Source of the DNA: Chitinophaga pinensis | GTDB taxonomy: Bacteria; Bacteroidota; Bacteroidia; Chitinophagales; Chitinophagaceae | Assembly: GCA_945877085.1 (NCBI GenBank) | Contig: CAMCQV010000002.1 | Location: forward strand, 1 to 50,342 | Direction: 5' to 3' | DNA length: 50,342 nucleotides | Shown here: piece by piece, positions 30,337 to 38,832 of the stretch | Layout: the number at the start of each line of letters is the position of its first letter | How positions within the stretch are numbered: position 1 is the first letter of the stretch | Position numbers and translations under genes: made by a program | Notes under the pieces: model-generated | Told to the model about the DNA's origin: nothing | The model's database searches: none | Seen by the model: only the letters and a program-made list of their open reading frames with translations

Positions 30337-30960
30337 TTAATACACAACCCTCACTTCGGATAATCCACTAAATGAATAAATATATCCTGTGGCTAATTCT
30401 ACACATTCAATTCGGATACGACGTTTTTTAATTTTTTGAAAGCGCTTGCCTTTCTCTGTCTCAAACAAAGCACCATCAGGCAAATGCGCAACAAAAGCCA
30501 TCCCCTCTTTTTTAACAACATCATATTTTCTCAAAACCAACAATAGCGTGGTTTCCCCATTGGCAGTTGCCGCAGGATTAAGGATTGTTTTTTTAAGCGA
30601 CTTTTTAATGTCTAATGGGAAAATGTCTCTTTGGATAAAATCGGCTAATAATAAACCATATAAATATTTCCACTCTTTACCATGGGCATCCACCCTATTT
30701 TTATATTGCTCATAACATAACAAATGACCCAGTTCATGTAAAAGTGTAATTAGAAATTCATACTGATTTAAATTTCCATTGACTGATATTTTATGATTGG
30801 CCCCCATCTTAGGATGTCGATAATCTCCCAACACAGATTTTCTAGCCTTGGTGACTGTTAAATGCAGTTTATATTGATGGATCAAGGCCAAAACAGGTTC
30901 AAAAGCACCCTCCGGTAAATAGGCTTTTAATGCGTGCAGTGGATGTTCAACTTTTGACAA
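30337..30960 (-). CDS. SprT-like zinc-metalloprotease-domain protein
   Basis: LITLLHELGHLLCYEQYKNRVDAHGKEWKYL: HExxH plus downstream H typical of SprT-like domains. Confidence 0.85.
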   Translation of the reverse strand: MSKVEHPLHALKAYLPEGAFEPVLALIHQYKLHLTVTKARKSVLGDYRHPKMGANHKISVNGNLNQYEFLITLLHELGHLLCYEQYKNRVDAHGKEWKYLYGLLLADFIQRDIFPLDIKKSLKKTILNPAATANGETTLLLVLRKYDVVKKEGMAFVAHLPDGALFETEKGKRFQKIKKRRIRIECVELATGYIYSFSGLSEVRVVY

Positions 30961-30970
30961 ACGATTAAAT

Positions 30971-31357
30971 TTAAGCGTCTTTTTTGATTTTAGTCCAGCC
31001 TATTTCAATCCAGGTATACCATAAATATAACCCCATTGCAATCAATAAATTATAGATACCAATAGGTGCTTTTTTTTGTGTAGCATACCATAATGCTGCG
31101 CCACCAAACACAATAAACTTTAGCATTGTACCAGTCATTACAGATCGTACCATCCTATTTGGATTGCTTACATCCACTTGACTTATTCTTTTATAATTAA
31201 TTAAGGCGATAATAAACAAAATACTGTTTACTGTTATAATGAAACTGCTATTAATTGCACCATGAATAGGTAGCTTAAACTGAATGAGTGCCAAAATAAG
31301 CACTGCAAAAAACAAAGCAAATACAGATCGAAAGTTTTTTTGAAAATATAAATTCAT
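30971..31357 (-). CDS. hypothetical membrane protein, AtpI / ATP synthase subunit I-like
   Basis: 128 aa, about four TMs, immediately downstream of an AtpZ-like gene. Function inferred from position and topology. Confidence 0.5.
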   Translation of the reverse strand: MNLYFQKNFRSVFALFFAVLILALIQFKLPIHGAINSSFIITVNSILFIIALINYKRISQVDVSNPNRMVRSVMTGTMLKFIVFGGAALWYATQKKAPIGIYNLLIAMGLYLWYTWIEIGWTKIKKDA

Positions 31358-31573
31358 TTATTTTTTTGATTTAAGCTGGGTATCTCTAACGATTTTAAAA
31401 AGGGAAAATACAATAAATAACGAAGGCAGCATCCATAAAAAAAGCGGGGTTAACCTACCCATTTTTTGATCTATATATTTACCTATAAAAATCAAAAGGG
31501 TTAATACAATTGCCCATTGGCTGGCAAGCCCTGCAAACTTACCCCATTGTATTTGATTGGTATTGTTTTTCAT
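31358..31573 (-). CDS. AtpZ/AtpI family protein
   Basis: 71 aa, GKFAGLASQWAIVLTLLIFIGKYIDQKMGRLTPLFLWMLPSLFIVFSLFKIVRD; two TMs, AtpZ-like. Confidence 0.75.
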   Translation of the reverse strand: MKNNTNQIQWGKFAGLASQWAIVLTLLIFIGKYIDQKMGRLTPLFLWMLPSLFIVFSLFKIVRDTQLKSKK

Positions 31574-31583
31574 CTGTAATCAA

Positions 31584-31979
31584 TTAGTCTAAAGAAGGTA
31601 AACTTTCTGGAAGTTCAAGTGGAATCGTATCTAATTGTTGAGGATTCCCTTCTGACAAAACTTTTTTAATACCCTCAATATATTGTTCTTTAAAATGAAC
31701 GGCTTGTTCTAAGGAATCGGTGCGAATTTTGAGCAATTCTAATGCAGATCGGCTTTCCTTGGTACCATACCCCGGGATATAATATTTTAAGGGTGTGAAC
31801 GCAATTAAAGCAATGGTCAATCCGACTAAAAACATGAATGCAATACTTAATCCCACATATACTGATTTTCTAGATAACCTAAAGGCAATGACCTCGTCAT
31901 AAGTGTCGTCATTCGTAACTACTAAACGATAGTTACTACTACGTCTTTTAAAAGTATTGTTAATATCTAAGTTTGCCAT
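31584..31979 (-). CDS. membrane-anchored protein resembling the N-terminal segment of Bacteroidota M23 peptidases (no peptidase domain)
   Basis: YRLVVTNDDTYDEVIAFRLSRKSVYVGLSIAFMFLVGLTIALIAFTPLKYYIPGY then a coiled-coil-like stretch; ends at 131 aa. Confidence 0.5.
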   Translation of the reverse strand: MANLDINNTFKRRSSNYRLVVTNDDTYDEVIAFRLSRKSVYVGLSIAFMFLVGLTIALIAFTPLKYYIPGYGTKESRSALELLKIRTDSLEQAVHFKEQYIEGIKKVLSEGNPQQLDTIPLELPESLPSLD

Positions 31980-32058
31980 AATGTTTAATCTATATAAAGG
32001 TACAACCTTTGCTTTATTTAAACGGAATATGCTGTATTTTTAAGGCGCTTTTATCCCT

Positions 32059-35000
32059 ATGGCACAAGAATATATTTATCCTCAGTTCAAACGCTTCATT
32101 TGCCTCTTGGCAATGGCCCTGCTTTCCTTATGGGTGCGTCCAAGTTATGCCCAGGATACGACAAAATCTATCTTGGATATTAATAACTCAAAGCTTGTAA
32201 AAAAAGCAAACCAATTCTTAGATACCAACCAAAAAAAGATCAATAACTTTCTTAATAAAAAAATTGAGAAAGCCAAGGATGTATTAAATAAAAAATCAAA
32301 TGACCTCATTGATAAAACTGGGATAAAGGATATCGACAAGCAACTCCCTTATGAACGCTTATTAAATAAAAAATATACCCTTGGTCGACGTGCCTATCAA
32401 AATACGGTATCACAATTTAATTTTTTATTCCATGCAGCTATTTCATTAGAAGAAATCATTCAAAAAGCAAGGGACTTACATGAGGATGATTATACAGAAC
32501 TACTCCCTTTCTATGATTATGATTTAAGTGTTACTGCAAAGGAATCCATTGACTCCATTATTTATAGATGTAATGCAAATATTGTTTTACATGATTTAAG
32601 AAGCAATTATGTAGATGATGCTTATTTGTTATTGGCTAAATCCTATTTATTTCATAAAAATTTCGACACTGCTGCAAGTATCTTACAGTTCATAAATTAC
32701 TCATTTTTTGAAAAAGAAGATGGGGCTGATCTACCAATTGGAAGTAATATCAATAAATCAGGCAAATTCAGCATTGCTTCACCTGAAAATAACCGTGCTT
32801 GGGAAAATAAAAATGTAAGAAACGAAAGTATGATCTGGCAGGCCAGAAATTATTTCGAAGCGGGTGAAATCAACGAAGGGATTAGTTTATTACAATTATT
32901 GAAAACAGACGCTGGCTTTCCAAAACGCTTACAACCCTTTTTGCACGAACAAATGGCTTACGGTTATTATTTATCTGGTATGAATGATAGTACAGCAAAC
33001 TACCTTATAAAAGGCTTAGACAATGCGCAAGATCCATTAACCAAAGCTAGATGGTCTTTTCTGATTGCGCAATTGTATGAAAAGGAACAAAAAATTGACC
33101 TTGCCTATAACTGGTTCAGAAAAGCCGGAGCGATCCTGTCTAATCCTGTCATTGCAGTTTATGCAAGTATCTATATGGCTAGTATTGACGCAAATCGTGG
33201 AAAGAAATCATGGGAAAATTTAGCCAATGCTTTAGAGCGTATGTTAAAGAAAGATAAATACGCTGCCTTTGCAGATATTATCTATTATGAAATGGCGCAA
33301 CTTGCATTAAGGAATCAAGCTGTATCAAAAGCAAACCAATGGCTGATTGCTTCCATTCAGAAAAATGAAAAAAATACTAAACTAAAGCAAAAAACTTTAG
33401 TTCAACTAGGTGCGTTAAATTATAATATAGACCAATTTTCGGTTGCTAAAATAGCTTACGAAAACTTAAATGACTTATTAAAAACTTTTCCGAATTACGA
33501 TCAAATTACTTTAAGAAAAAAATGGATAGACAAAATAGCTGACTTAAACGAATTGATTAAAAATGAAGATAGTTTGCAATTCATTTATGCTGCCCCAGCA
33601 TTGTTACAAGTACAAATGGCCAAACAATGGCAAAAAAGAATAGCATTCATTAAATCCCAAGAAAAAGACTTATTCACTGACCCAAATAAGAAAACAGATG
33701 AATTTGTCATTGCGAATAAAAACAACCAGGCCAATAACCCTGGTTATTCATTTGGTAACGCATTCACAACTACGACAACAAAACAAAATGTGAAATCTGA
33801 CTTCTACTTTGAAAATCCTGAAAATGTAAGTATGGGTGTCGCCAACTTTATTAAAAAATGGGGTGATCGTCCAAATGTAGACAACTGGCGCAGAAAAACA
33901 ACAATTCAATTAGCTAAAACAAATGCTGCAATTACCAATATAGATAGTACTCAAAAAAATATACCATTGAATTCAAAGGTTGTTGAGAATACAAAGCCAG
34001 TTGGAAATAAAAAAAATAAAACAACCACTCCATCCCAAGATAGCACTGAGCAGCTTACCATCCAATTGATTCAAACTGAATCCGATTTAACAGCATCCAA
34101 AATCAGTTGGAATAAAAATAGCTTATCCATAGCAAAAATATTTTTGTACGAACTGAATGATTTTGAAAAAGCATTGCCTAGATACCAAGCGGTGATTCAA
34201 AATGATATTGAACCTTCTACAACTGAAGGTGCATTACTCGATCTAGCAAGCCATTATTTGCATATTGGACAAACAACTACTTCTGATAGCATTATAGCAG
34301 TTATTACAAGACAGTTTCCGGAGGGTATTTATGTACAAAAGAAGAAAGCTAAAGAAAATCTAGATCGTATAGATAAAAATAGTGCTGAGGCATATAAAGC
34401 TGTTTATTTTTTAGCACAAATTGGAGATTGGGATCAATTTGGGGCTCAAATGGAAACAGTACAAAAACAATTCAAGGGTACAAAATGGAATACCCCTTAC
34501 CAGTTTTTAAAAGTTAAAATGCATGCTCAATTAGGTAAAGACAGCCTTGCAATTGTATACTGTAACGACATTATAGCACAAAATAAAAGCGAGTCCATTA
34601 AGGCAAGGGCCAAAAACATTATTACAGAAATCAATAACAGAAAAGCAACCGAAGCCTATTTAGCTGCATTAGAAATAGTTAAACCAACTAAATTAGTCAA
34701 TACTAAAGAAGAAACCATTGTTCGAAGCAAAGCACCTGCTATCAATTTAAAGAATGATAGTACATTTATTGGCAATAGCAATCCAAATTTAAAAATGGCA
34801 GTCAATCCAAAAATTGACAGCACCCTTGTTAAAGCTGAAATCAATCAAATTGTATTTACCCATGATAGCTTAGAACAACATTATATTGCTTTACAAACAT
34901 TCAATGTTTCTACTGTATTTGTAAAAGAGATTCAAAATGCAATTAAAGACTTTAATACAGAAACATTCAGACAACTCAACCTTACAGTAACTTATGTTCA

Positions 35001-35232
35001 GTTTACAGACCAAAGTCATATTGTATGGATTGGACCATTTACAAACGCATCCGATGGACTAGCCTATATCAATAAAGTAAAGCCTAGATTAAGCACAGAA
35101 ATTATCTCCTTCATTGCTAAAAAACAATACGACTTAATTTTAATTGGAAAATCAAATATCCTTTTAATTAACAATCAGGAACAATTGGATCAATATAAGC
35201 GTGACAAATCAAATTATTATTTTAAACCTTAA
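32059..35232 (+). CDS. TPR-containing PorW/SprE-like type IX secretion system protein
   Basis: Signal peptide ending SYAQ; TPR-like helical repeats (YVDDAYLLLAKSYLFHKNFDTAASILQFI); C-terminal FIAKKQYDLILIGKSNILLINNQEQLDQYKRDKSNYYFKP resembles SprE/PorW C-termini. Confidence 0.68.
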   Translation: MAQEYIYPQFKRFICLLAMALLSLWVRPSYAQDTTKSILDINNSKLVKKANQFLDTNQKKINNFLNKKIEKAKDVLNKKSNDLIDKTGIKDIDKQLPYERLLNKKYTLGRRAYQNTVSQFNFLFHAAISLEEIIQKARDLHEDDYTELLPFYDYDLSVTAKESIDSIIYRCNANIVLHDLRSNYVDDAYLLLAKSYLFHKNFDTAASILQFINYSFFEKEDGADLPIGSNINKSGKFSIASPENNRAWENKNVRNESMIWQARNYFEAGEINEGISLLQLLKTDAGFPKRLQPFLHEQMAYGYYLSGMNDSTANYLIKGLDNAQDPLTKARWSFLIAQLYEKEQKIDLAYNWFRKAGAILSNPVIAVYASIYMASIDANRGKKSWENLANALERMLKKDKYAAFADIIYYEMAQLALRNQAVSKANQWLIASIQKNEKNTKLKQKTLVQLGALNYNIDQFSVAKIAYENLNDLLKTFPNYDQITLRKKWIDKIADLNELIKNEDSLQFIYAAPALLQVQMAKQWQKRIAFIKSQEKDLFTDPNKKTDEFVIANKNNQANNPGYSFGNAFTTTTTKQNVKSDFYFENPENVSMGVANFIKKWGDRPNVDNWRRKTTIQLAKTNAAITNIDSTQKNIPLNSKVVENTKPVGNKKNKTTTPSQDSTEQLTIQLIQTESDLTASKISWNKNSLSIAKIFLYELNDFEKALPRYQAVIQNDIEPSTTEGALLDLASHYLHIGQTTTSDSIIAVITRQFPEGIYVQKKKAKENLDRIDKNSAEAYKAVYFLAQIGDWDQFGAQMETVQKQFKGTKWNTPYQFLKVKMHAQLGKDSLAIVYCNDIIAQNKSESIKARAKNIITEINNRKATEAYLAALEIVKPTKLVNTKEETIVRSKAPAINLKNDSTFIGNSNPNLKMAVNPKIDSTLVKAEINQIVFTHDSLEQHYIALQTFNVSTVFVKEIQNAIKDFNTETFRQLNLTVTYVQFTDQSHIVWIGPFTNASDGLAYINKVKPRLSTEIISFIAKKQYDLILIGKSNILLINNQEQLDQYKRDKSNYYFKP

Positions 35233-35242
35233 ATGGTAAAAA

Positions 35243-37684
35243 GTGAATTCAGAAAATAAAACAACAGCAAAAGAGATTAAAAAAGGTCCAAGGAATTGGG
35301 TTAAACTATTTTGGAAATATTACCTCATTGCAGCAGGTATCTTTTTACTATTTATACTTATGCTCAATTTTGGGTGGATTGGAGATATGCCCGATCTAGA
35401 TGATATTGAAAATCCAACAGCTTCCTTGGCTAGTCAAGTCTATGCGCAAGATGGTACGCCAATGGGTAAGTTTTATTTAGAGGACAGAATTAGTGTAAAG
35501 TACAGAGATATAAGCCCCTACTTATTGCAAGCCTTGGTTGCTACAGAGGATAAACGTTTTTATGACCATTATGGGATTGACGGCGAAGGCTTATTAAGAG
35601 CTGTTGCTTTTCTTGGTAGTCAAGGTGGTGCATCTACCATCACTATGCAAACGGCAAAAAATTTATTTACAGATAATTGGGGTACCAAGAATAAACTCTT
35701 AAGAGTCATTCAAAAAATCAAAGAGAGTATCATTGCCATTAAATTAGAGCGCAATTTCACTAAACAAGAAATCATCACTTTATATTTGAATACAGTCCCT
35801 TTTAGTGAGAATCTTTTTGGTGTAAGCAATGCTTCTAGGTCTTTTTTCCAAAAGGAACCAGATCGTTTAACCATCGAAGAAGCTGCATTATTGATTGGCA
35901 TGATCAATGCACCTACTAAATACAATCCCAATAGGAATCCAAAATTAGCCATTGAAAGAAGAAACTTGGTATTGAATAGAATGGCTGGAGAAAAATACAT
36001 CACCAACGATCAAGCAATTGCATTAAAATCATTGCCTTTGGTGACTAATTTCAAAAAACTAGATGAAAACAATGGTCTAGGGCCTTACTTTAGAAGTTAC
36101 CTCGGGGAGTATATGAAAAAGTGGTGTAAAGAACATAAGAAGAACAATGGAGATGCATATAACTTATACAGAGACGGTTTAAAAATTTACACCACCATCA
36201 ATCCTCGTATGCAATTGTACGCAGAGGAAGCGGTTGCAAGACATATGGCCTACTTGCAAAGAGAATTTAACAAACAATCAAATATTAAAACAGGTACTGT
36301 TTGGAAAGACTTTAGTAGCCAATTGGAATTAGCGGTTAAACAAACCGATCGTTGGAGGAATTTGAAACGCGAGGATATGGAGGAAACAGACATCAGAAAA
36401 ACATTTGATGAGGTTTTGCCGATGCGTGTTTTTGCATGGAATAAAAACAGGTTCATTGATACGATTATGACGCCAATGGACTCTTTAAAGTACCATAAGC
36501 AAATGCTGCAAACTGGATTTTTAGCAGTGGACCCATTCACTGGTGAAGTCAAAGCATGGGTGGGTGGTATTGACTTTAAAACATTTAAATACGATCACGT
36601 TAATATCAATACAAGAAGACAGGTAGGATCTACCATGAAGCCTTTATTGTATTCTTTAGCGATAGAAAAAGCAGGATTCACCCCATTTAGTATAGTGCAG
36701 GATCAACAACAAAATTTTGAAGGATATGGGATGGTACCAAATACGCCAAAATCTTGTACAGGACAAGCTATGCCAATGGCACAAGCTTTGGCCGAATCTA
36801 GAAACTGTGCCACAGCTTATATCATGAAACAAATTAATGGGGATGGTAACGAAGCTGCAAAAGAATTGGTTGCTTATTTAAAAAAATCCAATATTCAAGC
36901 GGATATCCCTGCTTACCCTTCAATTGCTTTAGGTGCTTGCGAAGTGTCTCTGTTTGAAATGGTACAAGCTTATACCATGTTCCCAGGTGGCGGATACAAC
37001 GCTCAGCCATTTTTTATTAATCGTATCGAAGATAAAAATGGCAATGTATTAGAGAGCTTCTCACCACAAAGAAGAAAAGTGATTAGCGAATTAACCGCCT
37101 ATTCGATGGTGAGTATGATGGAGGGTGTGATTTCAAAAGGAACCGGTAGAAGTATGTATTCTTATGATATTGGAACACAAGCAGTCGCTGGTAAAACAGG
37201 TACCACCAATGACAATAGTGACTTATGGTTTATGGGATACACCCCACAAATACTTGCAGGTGCATGGGTGGGTGCAGATGATCGTTATATACGTTTTACA
37301 GATAATTATTTTGGACAAGGTGCACATGGCTCCTTACCTATTTGGGCTTATTTTATGAATAAGGTTGCAAATGATCCAGCAAGTAATTTAGACAGAAACG
37401 CAAGTTTTGTGAGACCTGATAATTTAAGTACAGACTTTAATGTCAATTTTGTTGGCAAGGATTCAAGTATAGATTTAACAGTGCCGGATACAGATGCAGA
37501 GGGCATTGCAGCAGAATCTGATTACAACTTAGTTACAAATGATGAACCAACAATTGAAACACCTGCAGTAAATAATACACCAATCAATAAATCTACATTG
37601 CCTAAAAAGCCAACAACAGAACCTAAACAAGCAACTACCCCTGCTAATAAACCAAAAGCAGTGATGCCTAAGAAACAGGAATAA
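35243..37684 (+). CDS. penicillin-binding protein 1A (transglycosylase/transpeptidase), GTG start
   Basis: GT51 motifs ATEDKRFYDHYGID and GGASTITMQTAKNLF; transpeptidase STMKPLLY, KTGTTND; K/P/T-rich tail. Start codon is GTG at 35243. Confidence 0.95.
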   Translation: MNSENKTTAKEIKKGPRNWVKLFWKYYLIAAGIFLLFILMLNFGWIGDMPDLDDIENPTASLASQVYAQDGTPMGKFYLEDRISVKYRDISPYLLQALVATEDKRFYDHYGIDGEGLLRAVAFLGSQGGASTITMQTAKNLFTDNWGTKNKLLRVIQKIKESIIAIKLERNFTKQEIITLYLNTVPFSENLFGVSNASRSFFQKEPDRLTIEEAALLIGMINAPTKYNPNRNPKLAIERRNLVLNRMAGEKYITNDQAIALKSLPLVTNFKKLDENNGLGPYFRSYLGEYMKKWCKEHKKNNGDAYNLYRDGLKIYTTINPRMQLYAEEAVARHMAYLQREFNKQSNIKTGTVWKDFSSQLELAVKQTDRWRNLKREDMEETDIRKTFDEVLPMRVFAWNKNRFIDTIMTPMDSLKYHKQMLQTGFLAVDPFTGEVKAWVGGIDFKTFKYDHVNINTRRQVGSTMKPLLYSLAIEKAGFTPFSIVQDQQQNFEGYGMVPNTPKSCTGQAMPMAQALAESRNCATAYIMKQINGDGNEAAKELVAYLKKSNIQADIPAYPSIALGACEVSLFEMVQAYTMFPGGGYNAQPFFINRIEDKNGNVLESFSPQRRKVISELTAYSMVSMMEGVISKGTGRSMYSYDIGTQAVAGKTGTTNDNSDLWFMGYTPQILAGAWVGADDRYIRFTDNYFGQGAHGSLPIWAYFMNKVANDPASNLDRNASFVRPDNLSTDFNVNFVGKDSSIDLTVPDTDAEGIAAESDYNLVTNDEPTIETPAVNNTPINKSTLPKKPTTEPKQATTPANKPKAVMPKKQE

Positions 37685-37731
37685 TCTTAATTTAGTATTT
37701 GTAGTAAGTAAAATAAATTGAACTTAACCTA

Positions 37732-37765
37732 AATAGGCTGAAATAAAATTCAGCCTATTCTTTTT
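37732..37765. terminator. bidirectional intrinsic terminator (PBP1A / porQ-like convergent)
   Basis: AATAGGCTGAA-ataaaa-TTCAGCCTATT followed by CTTTTT. Confidence 0.85.
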
Positions 37766-38798
37766 GCTTTAAAGCATATTGCAAGGTGAAATGGTGGAAA
37801 TTATTTCTTTGAAAAAAGCCTGTACCATATTGAAACTGTACTCTTTTAAATGGGAAACTGAAACCTGCACTTAGTCCATTTAAACTATTGGGCTGATTGG
37901 GCAGATTCAATTCGAATCTTCGTGCAAAATGATAGCCCAAATCTAATTCAAAACTTTCTCCAATATACAATTGCGTTCCTAGTATAAGGTGGTTAAAAAC
38001 ATTTTGAAGTGACCCAGGTTTTTTATACCCCTCTGCATTATAAAAATCCAAATCATAAAAGTTATCATTCCAAACAGATAATCGCTCTGCTGTTACAGAG
38101 AATTGTAAAGGCGCGTTGTCTAGTTTTTTGGACCAACCTAGAATTAAATTCAATGGTAGTTCTTCCTTTACTTGAAAATATTTTAATTGTGTTCCTACAT
38201 TTTGTAATAAGATACTTAATTGTGACAATCCATTTGGTGCAAAATAACTCACCCCTACATCCATTGCAATGCCATTGGATCGAAAAGGGCCATAGTTGCA
38301 TTGAATGAATTTTAATTGTGTACCAAATTGAAAATATTCTTGGTAAGTTTTTGCAATACCCACCTGAATCGAATATTCATTGGGATTGATTGACCCATAT
38401 TCATTGCCTATGATATCCGTTTGTGCAATACTACCATAATCCATAAAGTGCACACCCCATCCTACCACCCAATCAGATTTTAATTTATTTGCTCCATTTA
38501 AATCGTATTGCTGAATACCAGCAAAATAAGGCTTCACACTCACTTGTAACTCCCCGTCTAATTCGGTTGATAATAAAGCAGGTTGTGTCATTGCTAAACC
38601 TAAGTCATTCCCAATAGAACTAATATTAAGCCCGCCTAAACTTGTTGCTTTAGCAGAGTTAGGCAATTTTAAGAATTGATAGACTGCATTACCTGCTGTG
38701 GTTTGTGCAAAAATAGGATTGCCCCCCAAAAACCATCCGCTATTAAAATAGCAGGCAAATAAAAACCCTAGCCTGAAGGTGAATTTAAAAGCAGTCAT
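37755..38798 (-). CDS. PorQ-like type IX secretion system outer-membrane protein
   Basis: NAVYQFLKLPNSAKATSLGGLNISSIGNDLGLAMTQPALLS and PorV/PorQ-like beta-barrel pattern. Confidence 0.78.
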   Translation of the reverse strand: MTAFKFTFRLGFLFACYFNSGWFLGGNPIFAQTTAGNAVYQFLKLPNSAKATSLGGLNISSIGNDLGLAMTQPALLSTELDGELQVSVKPYFAGIQQYDLNGANKLKSDWVVGWGVHFMDYGSIAQTDIIGNEYGSINPNEYSIQVGIAKTYQEYFQFGTQLKFIQCNYGPFRSNGIAMDVGVSYFAPNGLSQLSILLQNVGTQLKYFQVKEELPLNLILGWSKKLDNAPLQFSVTAERLSVWNDNFYDLDFYNAEGYKKPGSLQNVFNHLILGTQLYIGESFELDLGYHFARRFELNLPNQPNSLNGLSAGFSFPFKRVQFQYGTGFFQRNNFHHFTLQYALKQKE

Positions 38799-38832
38799 GC
38801 AACAAAGCTAGGGTTTGAAATTTAAAAATCAA

